From positions 62,001-126,000 of the forward strand of contig CAJUKP010000002.1 of the NCBI GenBank assembly GCA_910587165.1: 64,000 nt of DNA, in the 5' to 3' direction. The notes under the pieces were generated by a model. The model worked only from the letters and a program-made list of their open reading frames with translations. It made no database searches and was not told where the DNA came from. This document shows, in pieces, positions 32,937 to 42,140 of the stretch. Position 1 is the first letter of the stretch. Every line of letters starts with the position of its first letter. Source of the DNA: an uncultured Duncaniella sp. (lineage in GTDB: Bacteria; Bacteroidota; Bacteroidia; Bacteroidales; Muribaculaceae). Both the position numbers and the translations under genes were made by a program.

Positions 32937-35225
32937 ATGAGAAAAACCGCTATATCATTACTATTGTGTCTCATCATCCTCTCGATGGCTTCATGTTCCA
33001 CAACCAAGCGTATAGAACAAGGAGAGATCCTGTACACAGGTCTAAAGGGGGTGAAAGTTGAAACTCCAAAGGGGGAAAAGTTTCCCGGCGAGGTGTCGTC
33101 AGCCCTCACCGAGGCTGTATCCGTGAAGCCAAACAACTCATTGTTCGGCTCCCCTTCAGTGCGCTATCCTTTCCCGATAGGTCTGTGGGTCTATAACAAC
33201 TGGCCAAATCCGCCCAAAGGATTCAAACATTGGATATATCAGAAACTTGTGAGGCAGCCGGTGCTTGTCAGTGATGTGCGTCCTGATCTGCGTGTGCATA
33301 TGCTTGATGATCTGCTCGATAACAACGGGTATTTCTCGGGCACAACGACTTACGATCTTGTGCAGGGGAAAAACAAGCGTAAGGCGTCGATATTATATAA
33401 GGTTACTCCCGGACAACCATATCTTCTTGACTCCATACAGTTGCTTCCGGACAGTACCCATCTCTATCATCTCATAGATTCTGTGGCCCGTCGGTCCAAA
33501 TGGTTCAAACCGGGTTCACGTTATTCCACAGACTCTCTTTCGGCTCTCAGAGTGGATATTGCAAATGCCGTGCGCAATCATGGATACTATTTCTTCCGTC
33601 CCGAATATATCCAGTACCTTGCCGACAGCACTATCACCCGTCACCGTATAGCCATGCGTCTCGAGGTGGCCGACAATCTGCATCCCTGGGCTCTTGACCG
33701 CTTCAAGACCGGCGAAATCACAACATATATCTACCGCAACAACGGAGGAGGATCGCCTGACACAACCGAGACCCGCAAAGGCACAGTGATACGCTATCTT
33801 CCGTCACGGTTGCGTGACGGGCTGATTCCGTCATGTATCGCGTTCAGAGAGGGCCGGACGTTCTCAGTCCGGCAGATGAACATCACTCAGACCCGTCTGT
33901 CGCGTCTCGGGATCTTCAACAGTATAAATATCAATGTTGTCCCGGATACAGTCAACACTGACAAGCGATTGCTTAATGTCGTGATAGAATGTACTTACGA
34001 TAAGCCGCTTGAGGCGTCGATAGAGGCCAATGTGTCATCGAAGTCCAATTCATATCTTGGCCCGGGTGTCACATTCGGAATCAGCAACCGCAATCTGTTC
34101 GGCGGTGGCGAGTTGCTTAATGTATCGCTTACCGGATCTTATGAATGGCAGACCGGTAGCGGGCGGTCATCGGCATTCAACTCTTATGAGGTGGGTCTCA
34201 ACAGTACCCTTGCATTTCCGCGACTGCTTGCACCGAGATTTATCCCGCGGTCAAGGCGTGAGCTCAACTGGACGAAACTGTCGCTCGGAGTGGATGTGCT
34301 CAACAGGCCACATTACTTCCGTATGGCACAGTTTAACACAGGAATCTCATACGACTGGCAGTCCTCCCGCTACATATCAAACTCCTTCACCTTGTTCAAG
34401 CTTACATATACCAAGCTTCAGAACACCACCGCTGAGTTTGATTCCATAATGCAGGCCAACAAAGCCATAGCACTGAGTTTCCAGAATCAGTTTATTCCCC
34501 AGATGAGCTACGGCATCACATACGACCGTGCTCTTGACAGGAATAACACTTTAAATATACAGGCGCAGGTCTCACAAGCCGGCAATATATTCTGGGCCAT
34601 ATATGAGGCTTGTGGAAAGAAACATGAGAAAAAACTTTTCGGCACTCCGTTCTCTCAATTTGTCAAGGGGTATCTTCAGGTGGTATACGGGTGTAGGATA
34701 AGCGGTGGTATCTGGCTGATGAACCGTGTGGCAACAGGTGCAGTCTATGCTTACGGCAACTCTTCAGAGGTTCCATACAGCGAGCAGTTCTATGCCGGTG
34801 GCGCCAATTCTGTGCGGGCTTTCACAGTCCGATCCATAGGCCCCGGTTCCTATCGTGCTCCGGCCGACCGTATCAACGGATACTTTGACCAGACAGGTAC
34901 GTTTATTTTCCTGGCAAACTCCGAGCTTCGCTTCCCGATACTCGGTCCGTTACACGGTGCGTTGTTCCTGGACGCCGGTAATGTATGGACCCTAAAGAAT
35001 GAGCCATCGCGTCCCGGAGGCCAACTGAAAGGTTCGTCATTCTTCAAGGATCTTGCTCTCGGTACGGGTGTGGGGCTCCGATTCAATATCTCGATGCTTG
35101 TGATACGTGGTGACCTCGGAATAGGAATCCATGCTCCATACGACACCGGGAAACATGGCTACTACAATATGAAATCATTCAAGAACTCTCTTGCCTTCCA
35201 CCTGGCGATAGGCTATCCGTTCTGA
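32937..35225 (+). CDS. BamA/TamA-family lipoprotein, TamL-like
   Basis: 762-residue outer-membrane protein with POTRA-like repeats (about 100-380) and a C-terminal 16-strand beta barrel (about 400-762) that includes the family block YAGGANSVRAFTVRSIGPG and ends in a hydrophobic strand with terminal Phe. The N-terminus has a lipobox (SMASC, Cys20), the feature that distinguishes Bacteroidetes TamL from ordinary TamA. I use ATG 32937; a GTG at 32928 lies inside the tamB end. Partner of TamB in the same operon. Confidence 0.9.
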   Translation: MRKTAISLLLCLIILSMASCSTTKRIEQGEILYTGLKGVKVETPKGEKFPGEVSSALTEAVSVKPNNSLFGSPSVRYPFPIGLWVYNNWPNPPKGFKHWIYQKLVRQPVLVSDVRPDLRVHMLDDLLDNNGYFSGTTTYDLVQGKNKRKASILYKVTPGQPYLLDSIQLLPDSTHLYHLIDSVARRSKWFKPGSRYSTDSLSALRVDIANAVRNHGYYFFRPEYIQYLADSTITRHRIAMRLEVADNLHPWALDRFKTGEITTYIYRNNGGGSPDTTETRKGTVIRYLPSRLRDGLIPSCIAFREGRTFSVRQMNITQTRLSRLGIFNSININVVPDTVNTDKRLLNVVIECTYDKPLEASIEANVSSKSNSYLGPGVTFGISNRNLFGGGELLNVSLTGSYEWQTGSGRSSAFNSYEVGLNSTLAFPRLLAPRFIPRSRRELNWTKLSLGVDVLNRPHYFRMAQFNTGISYDWQSSRYISNSFTLFKLTYTKLQNTTAEFDSIMQANKAIALSFQNQFIPQMSYGITYDRALDRNNTLNIQAQVSQAGNIFWAIYEACGKKHEKKLFGTPFSQFVKGYLQVVYGCRISGGIWLMNRVATGAVYAYGNSSEVPYSEQFYAGGANSVRAFTVRSIGPGSYRAPADRINGYFDQTGTFIFLANSELRFPILGPLHGALFLDAGNVWTLKNEPSRPGGQLKGSSFFKDLALGTGVGLRFNISMLVIRGDLGIGIHAPYDTGKHGYYNMKSFKNSLAFHLAIGYPF

Positions 35226-35248
35226 TTCAGATTTACAAGTATTTAGAA

Positions 35249-35294
35249 AGGCCGGAAGCTGCGGATAATATTTTTATTGCAGCATCTCCGGCCT
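35249..35294 (+). terminator. Hairpin after tamL
   Basis: Arms AGGCCGGA (35249-35256) and TCCGGCCT (35287-35294) with an inner AGCTGC/GCAGC pairing. No T-run follows, so termination efficiency is uncertain. Confidence 0.55.
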
Positions 35295-35378
35295 GTTCCA
35301 TATACCTTCCCTTGGGGATTTAGCATATTTTAACCGTGTGGAGTACGCTCGGATTACCATAAAGCCACGTAAATTATC

Positions 35379-35386
35379 TATTTTTG
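35379..35386 (+). promoter_or_regulatory. -7 element of the PL10 gene
   Basis: TATTTTTG, 28 bases before the ATG at 35414; no -33 match. The rest of 35295-35378 shows no feature. Confidence 0.5.
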
Positions 35387-35413
35387 TAATGGAATACCTT
35401 ATACCATGAAGTT

Positions 35414-36487
35414 ATGAGAATCAGATATAGATATTATGCCTTTATTGCATTGATGTGTGCCGGAGCCATTAAAGTTTCGGCCAGGAATGAGGCACTGAAG
35501 GAAAATGAGAACGCTTTCTTTGAAACAGAGGAAGCCCGTCGGGTAGGCGATCAGTTACTAATGTTCCAGCGTAATACCGGAGGCTGGCCAAAGAACACCG
35601 AGATGTGTCGCCCGCTGTCCGAGGAGCAGAAGACCAAGGTGATGGCTGACAAAGAACGTAGAGATGACTCCACAATTGACAACAATGCCACCATAACCCA
35701 GCTCCGTTATATAGCGAGATTATATCAGGCTACCAGAAACCGTGTTTACAAGGACTCATTCGAGAAGGGGATACGGTTTCTCCTTTCCGGACAATATGCT
35801 GATGGCGGATGGCCGCAATTCTGGCCTGATATGCGCGGCTATCAGATCCACATAACATATAATGACAATGCCATGTACAATGTGCTTGACCTCTTCAGGA
35901 GAATTCTTAAAGGGGAGACTGCATACGGCAACGGTCTTCTTGATAAAGAACTGTCAGATTCGGTCAAGGCTTCGTTTGACAAGGGTATAGAGTGTATTCT
36001 CGCCACACAGATAATGGTTGGCGGTAAACCTACGGTATGGTGTCAGCAACATGACCGCGAGACCTATGCACCGGCCAAGGCGAGATCATACGAGCTGCCG
36101 TCGTTCTGCTCGGCGGAAAGTGCAGGTCTGGTCAGACTGCTGATGCGTATTCCTGATCCTGACGAAAGGATAAAGGCTTCTGTGAATGGAGCCATGGTAT
36201 GGTTTGAGGAGCATAAGCTCACCGGAATACGAGTGGAGAGAATTGGAAAAAAAGGTGAACCGGGATGTGATACCCGTGTCGTGGCAGACAAGAATGCAGG
36301 CCCAATCTGGGCGAGATATTATGATCTGGAAAGCCACAGGCCTTTCTTCTGCGACCGTGACGGTGTCCCCAGGGAACGTCTTTCGGATATAGGGGAGGAG
36401 CGCCGTAACGGTTATGGCTGGTATAGTGACAATCCGGCTGCTCTTTATCCACTGTATGATGAGTGGAAGAGGAAATACTGTGACTGA
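35414..36487 (+). CDS. Pectate lyase, polysaccharide lyase family 10 type
   Basis: 357-residue secreted enzyme that cleaves polygalacturonate by beta-elimination. A signal peptide ends near residue 23. PL10 motifs are present in order: NTGGWPKN (54-61), TIDNNATITQLRYIARLY, GGWPQFWP followed by YQIHITYNDNAM, PTVWCQQHD, RSYELPSFCSAESAGLV and the late RRNGYGWYSDNPA block. The fold is an alpha/alpha toroid. It stands alone with a -7 element in front. It runs convergent with the rRNA methylase gene, six bases apart. Confidence 0.9.
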   Translation: MRIRYRYYAFIALMCAGAIKVSARNEALKENENAFFETEEARRVGDQLLMFQRNTGGWPKNTEMCRPLSEEQKTKVMADKERRDDSTIDNNATITQLRYIARLYQATRNRVYKDSFEKGIRFLLSGQYADGGWPQFWPDMRGYQIHITYNDNAMYNVLDLFRRILKGETAYGNGLLDKELSDSVKASFDKGIECILATQIMVGGKPTVWCQQHDRETYAPAKARSYELPSFCSAESAGLVRLLMRIPDPDERIKASVNGAMVWFEEHKLTGIRVERIGKKGEPGCDTRVVADKNAGPIWARYYDLESHRPFFCDRDGVPRERLSDIGEERRNGYGWYSDNPAALYPLYDEWKRKYCD

Positions 36488-36493
36488 TTCCGG

Positions 36494-37297
36494 TCAATCC
36501 CTTGCTCTCAACTGCCAGAAGGACACGGCTGCAGCCGCTGCCACATTCAGAGAGTCTACACAATGCGACATTGGTATTCTCGCTACATAATCTGCCGAGG
36601 TGATGGCCTCTTGCGCAAGGCCGTCACCCTCGGTTCCCATGATTATTGCCAGACGTGGTTCAGAACATAGTGTGGCATCGTCGATAGGAACGGAATTGTC
36701 GGTAAGAGCCATAGCAACGGTCTTGAAGCCAAGAGCTTTCAAGTCATCTGTGCTACCCGGAAGCCATGTCCATGGTACAAGAAACACAGATCCCATCGAG
36801 ACGCGGACTGCACGGCGGTTGAGCGGATCGCATGAGGTTGGTGTCAGCAGAACGGCGTCAATGCCCAATGCTGCGGCCGAACGGAAAATAGCACCTATAT
36901 TTGTTGTATCGACCACAGAGTCGATAACCACCACACGTTTTGCTCCTCCGCATATTTCGGCCACATCCCGTGGGGCCGGACGTCTCATGGCACACAGAAC
37001 CCCGCGGGTCAGGGTATAGCCTGTAAGCGCGGCGAGAAGCTCCCTTGAACCTGTGTACACAGGGATATCGCCGCAACGTGATATTATCTCTTTTGCATCA
37101 CCTTCGAGGTGCCTCTTCTCGCATAGTAGTGACAGCGGCTGCATTCCGGAATCGAGTGCCACATTGATCACTTTGGGACTTTCAGCTATGAAGATTCCTT
37201 TCGACGGGTCGAGACGGTTTCGCAGCATTGCCTCCGTAAGCGACGAGAATACCTCCACACCGGGATGGTCGAGCGTATTAATCTCTATGACAGGCAT
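36494..37297 (-). CDS. TrmH/SpoU-family RNA 2'-O-methyltransferase
   Basis: 267-residue SAM-dependent enzyme methylating ribose in rRNA or tRNA. The N-terminal part is an RNA-binding L30e-like domain (SLTEAMLRNRLDPSKGIFIAE region), and the C-terminal SPOUT knot shows motif 1 TTNIGAIFRSAAALG, motif 2 IIMGTEGDGL and motif 3 IPMSHCVDSLNVAAAAAV. The exact target nucleotide cannot be deduced. It begins 14 bases after mlaF and ends the hisS-mlaE-mlaF unit. Confidence 0.9.
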   Translation of the reverse strand: MPVIEINTLDHPGVEVFSSLTEAMLRNRLDPSKGIFIAESPKVINVALDSGMQPLSLLCEKRHLEGDAKEIISRCGDIPVYTGSRELLAALTGYTLTRGVLCAMRRPAPRDVAEICGGAKRVVVIDSVVDTTNIGAIFRSAAALGIDAVLLTPTSCDPLNRRAVRVSMGSVFLVPWTWLPGSTDDLKALGFKTVAMALTDNSVPIDDATLCSEPRLAIIMGTEGDGLAQEAITSADYVARIPMSHCVDSLNVAAAAAVSFWQLRARD

Positions 37298-37311
37298 TAT
37301 CTATCGGCTGA

Positions 37312-38082
37312 TTATTTATGCTCGTTCTCCACAACATATCTCTTCACTTTCTGGAACAGATCGTTGGCGAATACGAACTCGTTGAGGGCTTCGTTGGCTG
37401 TATGATATATCTCGTGCATATTTCCGACCCATTCACGGTGACCCTTATTGATGAAGATAATATTCTCACCTATGCCGAGCACAGAGTTCATGTCGTGGGT
37501 GTTGATTATGGTCGTGATATTGTATTCGTGGGTGATGTCGGAGAGGAGCTCGTCAATCACGATTGATGTCCTCGGATCAAGACCGGAATTGGGCTCATCG
37601 CAGAAGAGATATTTGGGGTTGAGAGCTATCGCCCTGGCAATGGCCACACGTTTCTGCATACCTCCGGATATTTCAGAGGGATACTTTTTGTCGGCTCCCT
37701 TGAGATTCACACGTTCGATACAGAATTGGGCGCGATCACGTATCTCAGCCTGTGTCATGTCTGTGAACATCATCAGGGGGAACATGACATTGCCAAGAAC
37801 AGTCTCGGAATCAAAGAGGGCAGACCCCTGGAATAGCATTCCGATCTCCTTTCTGAGATCCTTGACCTGATTGGTGTTCATCTTCATTATATCGCGGCCG
37901 TCGTAAAGGATCTCTCCTTGCTCAGGGTGAATAAGTCCGATTATAGACTTGATAAGTACGGTCTTACCGGAACCGCTCTGGCCTATGATGAGATTGGTCT
38001 TGCCGGTCTCGAATGTAGCCGAGATGTCGTGAAGGATTGTTTTTCCGTCAAATGACTTTGTGATATTCTTGACTTCAATCAT
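37312..38082 (-). CDS. mlaF: MlaF-type ABC transporter ATPase
   Basis: 256-residue ATPase that energises the MlaE permease in retrograde phospholipid transport. Walker A GQSGSGKT is at about 34-41, signature SGGMQKRVAIARA, Walker B LFCDEPNSGLDP with the MlaF-type asparagine-serine, and H-loop NTHDM. It overlaps mlaE by four bases. The MlaD/MCE-domain substrate-binding partner is not in this window. Confidence 0.9.
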   Translation of the reverse strand: MIEVKNITKSFDGKTILHDISATFETGKTNLIIGQSGSGKTVLIKSIIGLIHPEQGEILYDGRDIMKMNTNQVKDLRKEIGMLFQGSALFDSETVLGNVMFPLMMFTDMTQAEIRDRAQFCIERVNLKGADKKYPSEISGGMQKRVAIARAIALNPKYLFCDEPNSGLDPRTSIVIDELLSDITHEYNITTIINTHDMNSVLGIGENIIFINKGHREWVGNMHEIYHTANEALNEFVFANDLFQKVKRYVVENEHK

Positions 38083-38828
38083 TGCAGGAGGAGTTTGGTA
38101 AGAACGACATCGAGAAGAAGGATAAGGATGCTCGAAGCCACGACGGCATTTGTCGAGGCTTTGCCCACCTCAAGCGCGCCACCTTTCACGTAGTAGCCAT
38201 AGAAGGCCGCCACGGTTGTGATTATGTATGAGAAGAACAGAGACTTGATGAGTCCATACCACACATACCATTCACGGAACATTGTCTGCAGTCCATATAT
38301 GAACCGGTTGAGCGGGATGATATCTGTGACCAACGAGATGAGAACGCCGCCCATGATGGATGTGAAAATACAGAACACTACAAGCACCGGCATAATGAGA
38401 AGGAATCCGACCAATTTAGGGAAAACAAGAAAGTTGGCGGAATTCACCCCCATTATATCAAGAGCGTCAATCTGCTCTGTGACGCGCATGGTCCCGATTT
38501 CGGAAGCGATGTTGGATCCTACTTTTCCGGCAAGAATCAGACACAGGATGGAGTTGGAGAACTCCAGCAGAATGATCTCACGGGTGGCAAGACCGGTTGA
38601 ATAGGCCGGAATCAGAGGCGATACGATGTTCAGCTGCATCTGAATGGTGCACACCGCACCGATGAACAGCGAGATGACGATAACCAGAGGGATAGAGTCG
38701 ATGCCAAGCTTGGTTATCTCAGCAACCGTTCGCTGAAAGAAGACCTTCCAGCGGTCAGGTATGCCCACCACTCTGCTCATGAACACGCAATATTTCCCGA
38801 AAGTGGCGAGGGAGTCAGTAATAATCAT
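38079..38828 (-). CDS. mlaE: MlaE-type ABC transporter permease
   Basis: 249-residue inner-membrane permease of the MlaE/DUF140 family with about five or six helices. It shows the family motifs FIGAVCTIQMQLN, LILAGKVGSNIASEIGTMRVTEQIDAL and MGVNSANFLVFPKL. It transports phospholipid or lipid substrates between the membranes together with MlaF. Overlaps of four bases with hisS and with mlaF show a compact operon. Confidence 0.93.
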   Translation of the reverse strand: MIITDSLATFGKYCVFMSRVVGIPDRWKVFFQRTVAEITKLGIDSIPLVIVISLFIGAVCTIQMQLNIVSPLIPAYSTGLATREIILLEFSNSILCLILAGKVGSNIASEIGTMRVTEQIDALDIMGVNSANFLVFPKLVGFLLIMPVLVVFCIFTSIMGGVLISLVTDIIPLNRFIYGLQTMFREWYVWYGLIKSLFFSYIITTVAAFYGYYVKGGALEVGKASTNAVVASSILILLLDVVLTKLLLQ

Positions 38829-40186
38829 TTGAGTTTTTCTATAAGATCCTGAAGAGAGAGTTGTGACTGTTCACCGGACGCCATATCTTTGAGTGTTATG
38901 GTTCCGTCGACAAGTTCAGTCTCGCCGATAATAGCCACATAGGGTATGCCGAGTGTATCTGCACGTCCCATCTGTTTTTTCATTTTGGCGTTGTCGGGGT
39001 AAATCTCGGCAGAAATTCCGGCTGCTCTGAGCTGGCGGATCACTGCAAGTGAGCGGGCTGCCTCGGCAGAGCCGAAGTTGACGAACATAACCTTAACAGC
39101 CTCTGAGATCTCCTCAGGGTAGAGGTTGAGAGTATTGAGAACGTCATAGATGCGGTCTGCTCCAAAAGATATGCCTACGCCCGATACTCCCGGAAGTCCG
39201 AAAATGCCTGTGAGATTATCATAACGGCCGCCACCGGTGATACTGCCTATCTCGACATCGCGGGCTTTAACCTCTATGATGGTTCCGGTGTAGTAATTAA
39301 GTCCGCGAGCCAATGAGACATCAAGCTCTAGATCCGCATTGAGTCCGAGAGCCTCGGTGCCGGCCATGACCTCACGAAGTTCGGCCACACCTTTCAGTCC
39401 GATCTCACATGATGCGAATATGGACTCAAGTCTGTCAAGCCGCTCGGCATTTGTCCCTGAAAGAGTGATGATAGGGGTGATGAGTCTGACAGCTTCGGCT
39501 GAGATTCCTCGTCCGATGAGTTCCTCCTGAACTTTTTCAATACCTATCTTGTCGATCTTGTCAATGGCTACCGTTATGTCTATGATCTTATCAGGGGCAC
39601 CGATAAGTTCTGCTATGCCAGCCAGTACCTTACGGTTGTTCAGCTTAATGGTTATTCTGACTCCGAGACGGCGGAAAACTTCGTCGATCAGCTGTATAAG
39701 TTCAATCTCGTTTATGAGCGAGTCGGACCCGACAACATCGGCGTCACATTGATAGAACTCGCGGTAACGTCCTTTCTGCGGACGATCGGCACGCCATACA
39801 GGCTGGATCTGGAACCGTTTGAACGGAAACTGAAGCTCGTTGCGGTGCATGACGACGAATCGTGCGAAAGGCACAGTGAGATCATATCGCAGACCTTTCT
39901 CGCATATACATGACGCGAGGCGGTTGCAGTTGCCTGTGCGGATGAGTTCCGGATCCACACTTTTTAGGAAATCTCCTGAATTAAGGGTCTTGAAAAGCAA
40001 TTTATCTCCCTCCTCTCCATATTTACCCATCAGGGTAGAGAGGTTCTCCATGGCCGGAGTCTCGATCTGACTGAAGCCAAAGAGGTGGAAGACTTCACGG
40101 ATGGTATCGAATATATAATTGCGTCGCGCCATTTCAGCCGGAGTGAAATCGCGTGTACCTTTTGGAATTGAAGGTTTCTGTGCCAT
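38825..40186 (-). CDS. hisS: Histidyl-tRNA synthetase
   Basis: 453-residue class II aminoacyl-tRNA synthetase. The N-terminal KGTRDFTPAEMARR leads into motif 1, RYDLTVPFARFVV is motif 2-adjacent, LARGLNYYTGTIIEV is a histidine-binding signature, and GGRYDNL with VGISFGADRIYDVL is motif 3. The C-terminal anticodon-binding domain covers about residues 345-450. Typical length for Bacteroidetes. First gene of an operon with mlaE, mlaF and the SpoU methylase; a -7 element lies at 40249-40256. Confidence 0.97.
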   Translation of the reverse strand: MAQKPSIPKGTRDFTPAEMARRNYIFDTIREVFHLFGFSQIETPAMENLSTLMGKYGEEGDKLLFKTLNSGDFLKSVDPELIRTGNCNRLASCICEKGLRYDLTVPFARFVVMHRNELQFPFKRFQIQPVWRADRPQKGRYREFYQCDADVVGSDSLINEIELIQLIDEVFRRLGVRITIKLNNRKVLAGIAELIGAPDKIIDITVAIDKIDKIGIEKVQEELIGRGISAEAVRLITPIITLSGTNAERLDRLESIFASCEIGLKGVAELREVMAGTEALGLNADLELDVSLARGLNYYTGTIIEVKARDVEIGSITGGGRYDNLTGIFGLPGVSGVGISFGADRIYDVLNTLNLYPEEISEAVKVMFVNFGSAEAARSLAVIRQLRAAGISAEIYPDNAKMKKQMGRADTLGIPYVAIIGETELVDGTITLKDMASGEQSQLSLQDLIEKLK

Positions 40187-40248
40187 TGAAACGTCTGTTT
40201 TGTCTTGATTATTCCTTTAATGCGGGAGAGGAATTAGATAACTGTATG

Positions 40249-40256
40249 CAAAGTTA
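40249..40256 (-). promoter_or_regulatory. -7 element of hisS operon
   Basis: TAACTTTG on the minus strand, with ATTG 19 bases upstream (40276-40279) as a possible -33 box. Confidence 0.6.
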
Positions 40257-40301
40257 CGAAATATCGCTCAAAAATCAATATCCAGCGTGTTATGCCGGGA
40301 C

Positions 40302-40388
40302 TAAAAATCCCGATTATGGGGCTAAATGGATAAGAAAAGCCCCATAATGCCGATAGGCTGTCTCCGACCAAGTCGATGACAGCCTATC
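40302..40388 (-). terminator. Tandem hairpins after rpsO
   Basis: Two perfect 11-bp stems: GATAGGCTGTC/GACAGCCTATC (40352-40362, 40378-40388) and ATTATGGGGCT/AGCCCCATAAT (40313-40323, 40338-40348), the latter followed on the minus strand by CGGGATTTTTAG. They isolate rpsO from the hisS promoter. Confidence 0.8.
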
Positions 40389-40436
40389 GTGTGGTGTGAT
40401 CTTCAAGTAAGATTCCCGGTCATACGGGATGGATTC

Positions 40437-40712
40437 TTACTTTCTGATACCGAGCTCCTTCTGGGCAATGATGGCGCGGTAGCGGTTGATGTCCTTGCGG
40501 ATCAGGTAGTCGAGAAGACGACGACGCTTACCTACCAATGCCTTCAGGGCACGTGCGGTCGTATAATCTTTGTGATTTGACCGAAGGTGCTCGGTCAAAT
40601 GAGCGATACGGATGGAGAATAATGCAATCTGTGCTTCAGGTGAGCCAGTGTCAGTCTTGCCCTTACCGTATTTCTCAAAGATTTCTACTTTTTCATCAGA
40701 GTTCAAATGCAT
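40437..40712 (-). CDS. rpsO: 30S ribosomal protein S15
   Basis: 91-residue 16S rRNA-binding protein, with TDTGSPEAQIALFSIRIAHLTEHLRSN (split signature) and RRRLLDYLIRKDINRY helices as in all S15 proteins. Monocistronic here, with a full-consensus promoter at 40769-40800 and tandem terminators. The roughly 55-nt leader holds a small hairpin (CTCG/CGAG, 40755-40766 area overlapping the start region), which might serve autogenous control, though this is weak. Confidence 0.98.
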   Translation of the reverse strand: MHLNSDEKVEIFEKYGKGKTDTGSPEAQIALFSIRIAHLTEHLRSNHKDYTTARALKALVGKRRRLLDYLIRKDINRYRAIIAQKELGIRK

Positions 40713-40768
40713 TGATACAGATGTTTAAAAGTGGGTAAATGAAAAATTGGTTTGCTCGAAAGCGAGTG

Positions 40769-40800
40769 CAAAGGTAAAGAAATTTTCTTTGGTTTGCAAA
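40769..40800 (-). promoter_or_regulatory. Consensus promoter of rpsO
   Basis: TTTG (40797-40800), exactly 20 bases, TACCTTTG (40769-40776), all on the minus strand. Full match to the Bacteroidetes consensus. Confidence 0.8.
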
Positions 40801-40817
40801 CTTTCCGGGCGAAAAAA

Positions 40818-41153
40818 TCAATCGAGATTGAAATTGTCTTTTGACGGGTTGCGGAAGGATAGCTTGTGGTCAAGATATTCCTGTGTCGCGATGAGTGTGG
40901 GTTTGGGAAGACGCTCGTAGAAACGGGAGATTTCAATCTGCTCGCGGTTTTCAGAGATTTCCTCAAGGTTGTCGTTGAGAGATGCGAACTCCTGGAGCTT
41001 TTTCTCAAGGTCGTGCTTCATCTCGGCAGCGATCTGATTGGAGCGCTTGGCGATGACGCATACGGTCTCATAGACGTTGCCGGTGTCCTCGCTCATTGTG
41101 ATGAGGTCACGTGTCTGGGTGTTGAGAGGTGCGTTGGTCTTCTTGTAGTCCAT
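40818..41153 (-). CDS. rpoZ: RNA polymerase omega subunit, Bacteroidetes type
   Basis: 111-residue protein resembling the divergent omega (RpoZ/Rpb6-like) of Bacteroidetes, which helps assemble RNA polymerase. Core helix: GNVYETVCVIAKRSNQIAAEMKHDL split around the conserved AKRSNQI; the rest is charged and helical. It follows bamD by 24 bases, the usual order in Bacteroidales, and the rpsO promoter lies just downstream. Confidence 0.88.
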   Translation of the reverse strand: MDYKKTNAPLNTQTRDLITMSEDTGNVYETVCVIAKRSNQIAAEMKHDLEKKLQEFASLNDNLEEISENREQIEISRFYERLPKPTLIATQEYLDHKLSFRNPSKDNFNLD

Positions 41154-41177
41154 TTTTTATATTGTCAGAGTTGTTGT

Positions 41178-41984
41178 TTATTCCTGGGTGTATTTACTCG
41201 CGATCTTGAAGATATTCTCAGCCTCGTCGCGGTGAGGGGAGTCCGGGTAATTGTTGATGAAGGAGTAATATTCATCAACAACCTCACGGAAACGGTCGGT
41301 CTTGCGTTCGTCGACACTTTCACGGGCCTCCTGGTAGCGTGATTTGAGGATCAGGAGTTCAAGATCTTCCTTGTATTTCGAATAAGGATAGTCTTTGATG
41401 GCGTTGCGGGCGACTATAATGGCGCTTTCGTAGTTGTTGCCAAGATATGTTCCGAGGTTGTAATAGAGCTGTGCGTTCTCAAGCTGTTTGAGAGTAAGCT
41501 TGTCCTGAAGCTCGAAGATGGCGTTCTGGGCCAATGAAACCTTGTCGCTCTTTGGGAAGTAGTCAAGGAATGATTGCAGTTCCTGGATGGCTTTCAATGT
41601 GCCGGTCTGGTCAAGCTGGGGATCGGGGGAGTCGAGATAATAGCCGTAGCCACAGAAATAGCGGGCGAGCTCGGTGTATTTTCCTTTTGGAAAACGGGTG
41701 TAGTAGGTCTTGAACCATGTTCCGGAAGTCTCGTAGTCTTTGTTCTCATAGTTTGAGAGAGCGAGAAGATAGAGGGCTTCCTCGGCTTTTTCCGTACCTT
41801 TAAATACGGTGACCACAGGCTCAAGAGCCGTGGCGGCCTGGGTATATTTCTTTTCTGCGAATGCTCGCTTGGCAAAGTCAAGGTGATATTCGGCATCAGT
41901 GCTTTTCAGCACACGCTGATATTCGCCACAGGATGAAAGCAGCAGTAGCGGAATGAATATGTATAAATAGGTGTGTCGACGCAT
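41178..41984 (-). CDS. bamD: Outer-membrane assembly factor BamD
   Basis: 268-residue lipoprotein of the BAM complex that inserts beta-barrel proteins into the outer membrane. Lipobox LLSSC at about 13-17, then five TPR-like repeats, seen as YHLDFAKRAFAEKKYTQAA, EEALYLLALSNYENKDYETS, YPYSKYKEDLELLILKSRYQ and others. I start at ATG 41984 (MRRHTYLYIF), which gives a good lipoprotein signal; the frame's upstream codons contain no signal features. Cotranscribed with rpoZ. Confidence 0.93.
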   Translation of the reverse strand: MRRHTYLYIFIPLLLLSSCGEYQRVLKSTDAEYHLDFAKRAFAEKKYTQAATALEPVVTVFKGTEKAEEALYLLALSNYENKDYETSGTWFKTYYTRFPKGKYTELARYFCGYGYYLDSPDPQLDQTGTLKAIQELQSFLDYFPKSDKVSLAQNAIFELQDKLTLKQLENAQLYYNLGTYLGNNYESAIIVARNAIKDYPYSKYKEDLELLILKSRYQEARESVDERKTDRFREVVDEYYSFINNYPDSPHRDEAENIFKIASKYTQE

Positions 41985-42045
41985 TTCGGATTGCGGATGT
42001 GATGGTCTAATGTGGTCATCCCATAAGGGTAGACATTTCAACTTG

Positions 42046-42116
42046 CAAAATTAGTGATTTTTCATTAAAAAACAGCAATGACCGGATGTATAATTTTTAA
42101 AATTGTGTTAATTTTG
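42046..42116. promoter_or_regulatory. Divergent -7 elements, bamD (-) and GHL10 (+)
   Basis: TAATTTTG on the minus strand at 42046-42053 and TAATTTTG on the plus strand at 42109-42116. Neither has a good -33 box. Confidence 0.55.
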
Positions 42117-42140
42117 CATGGTTTTTCCTATGATAAAGTT

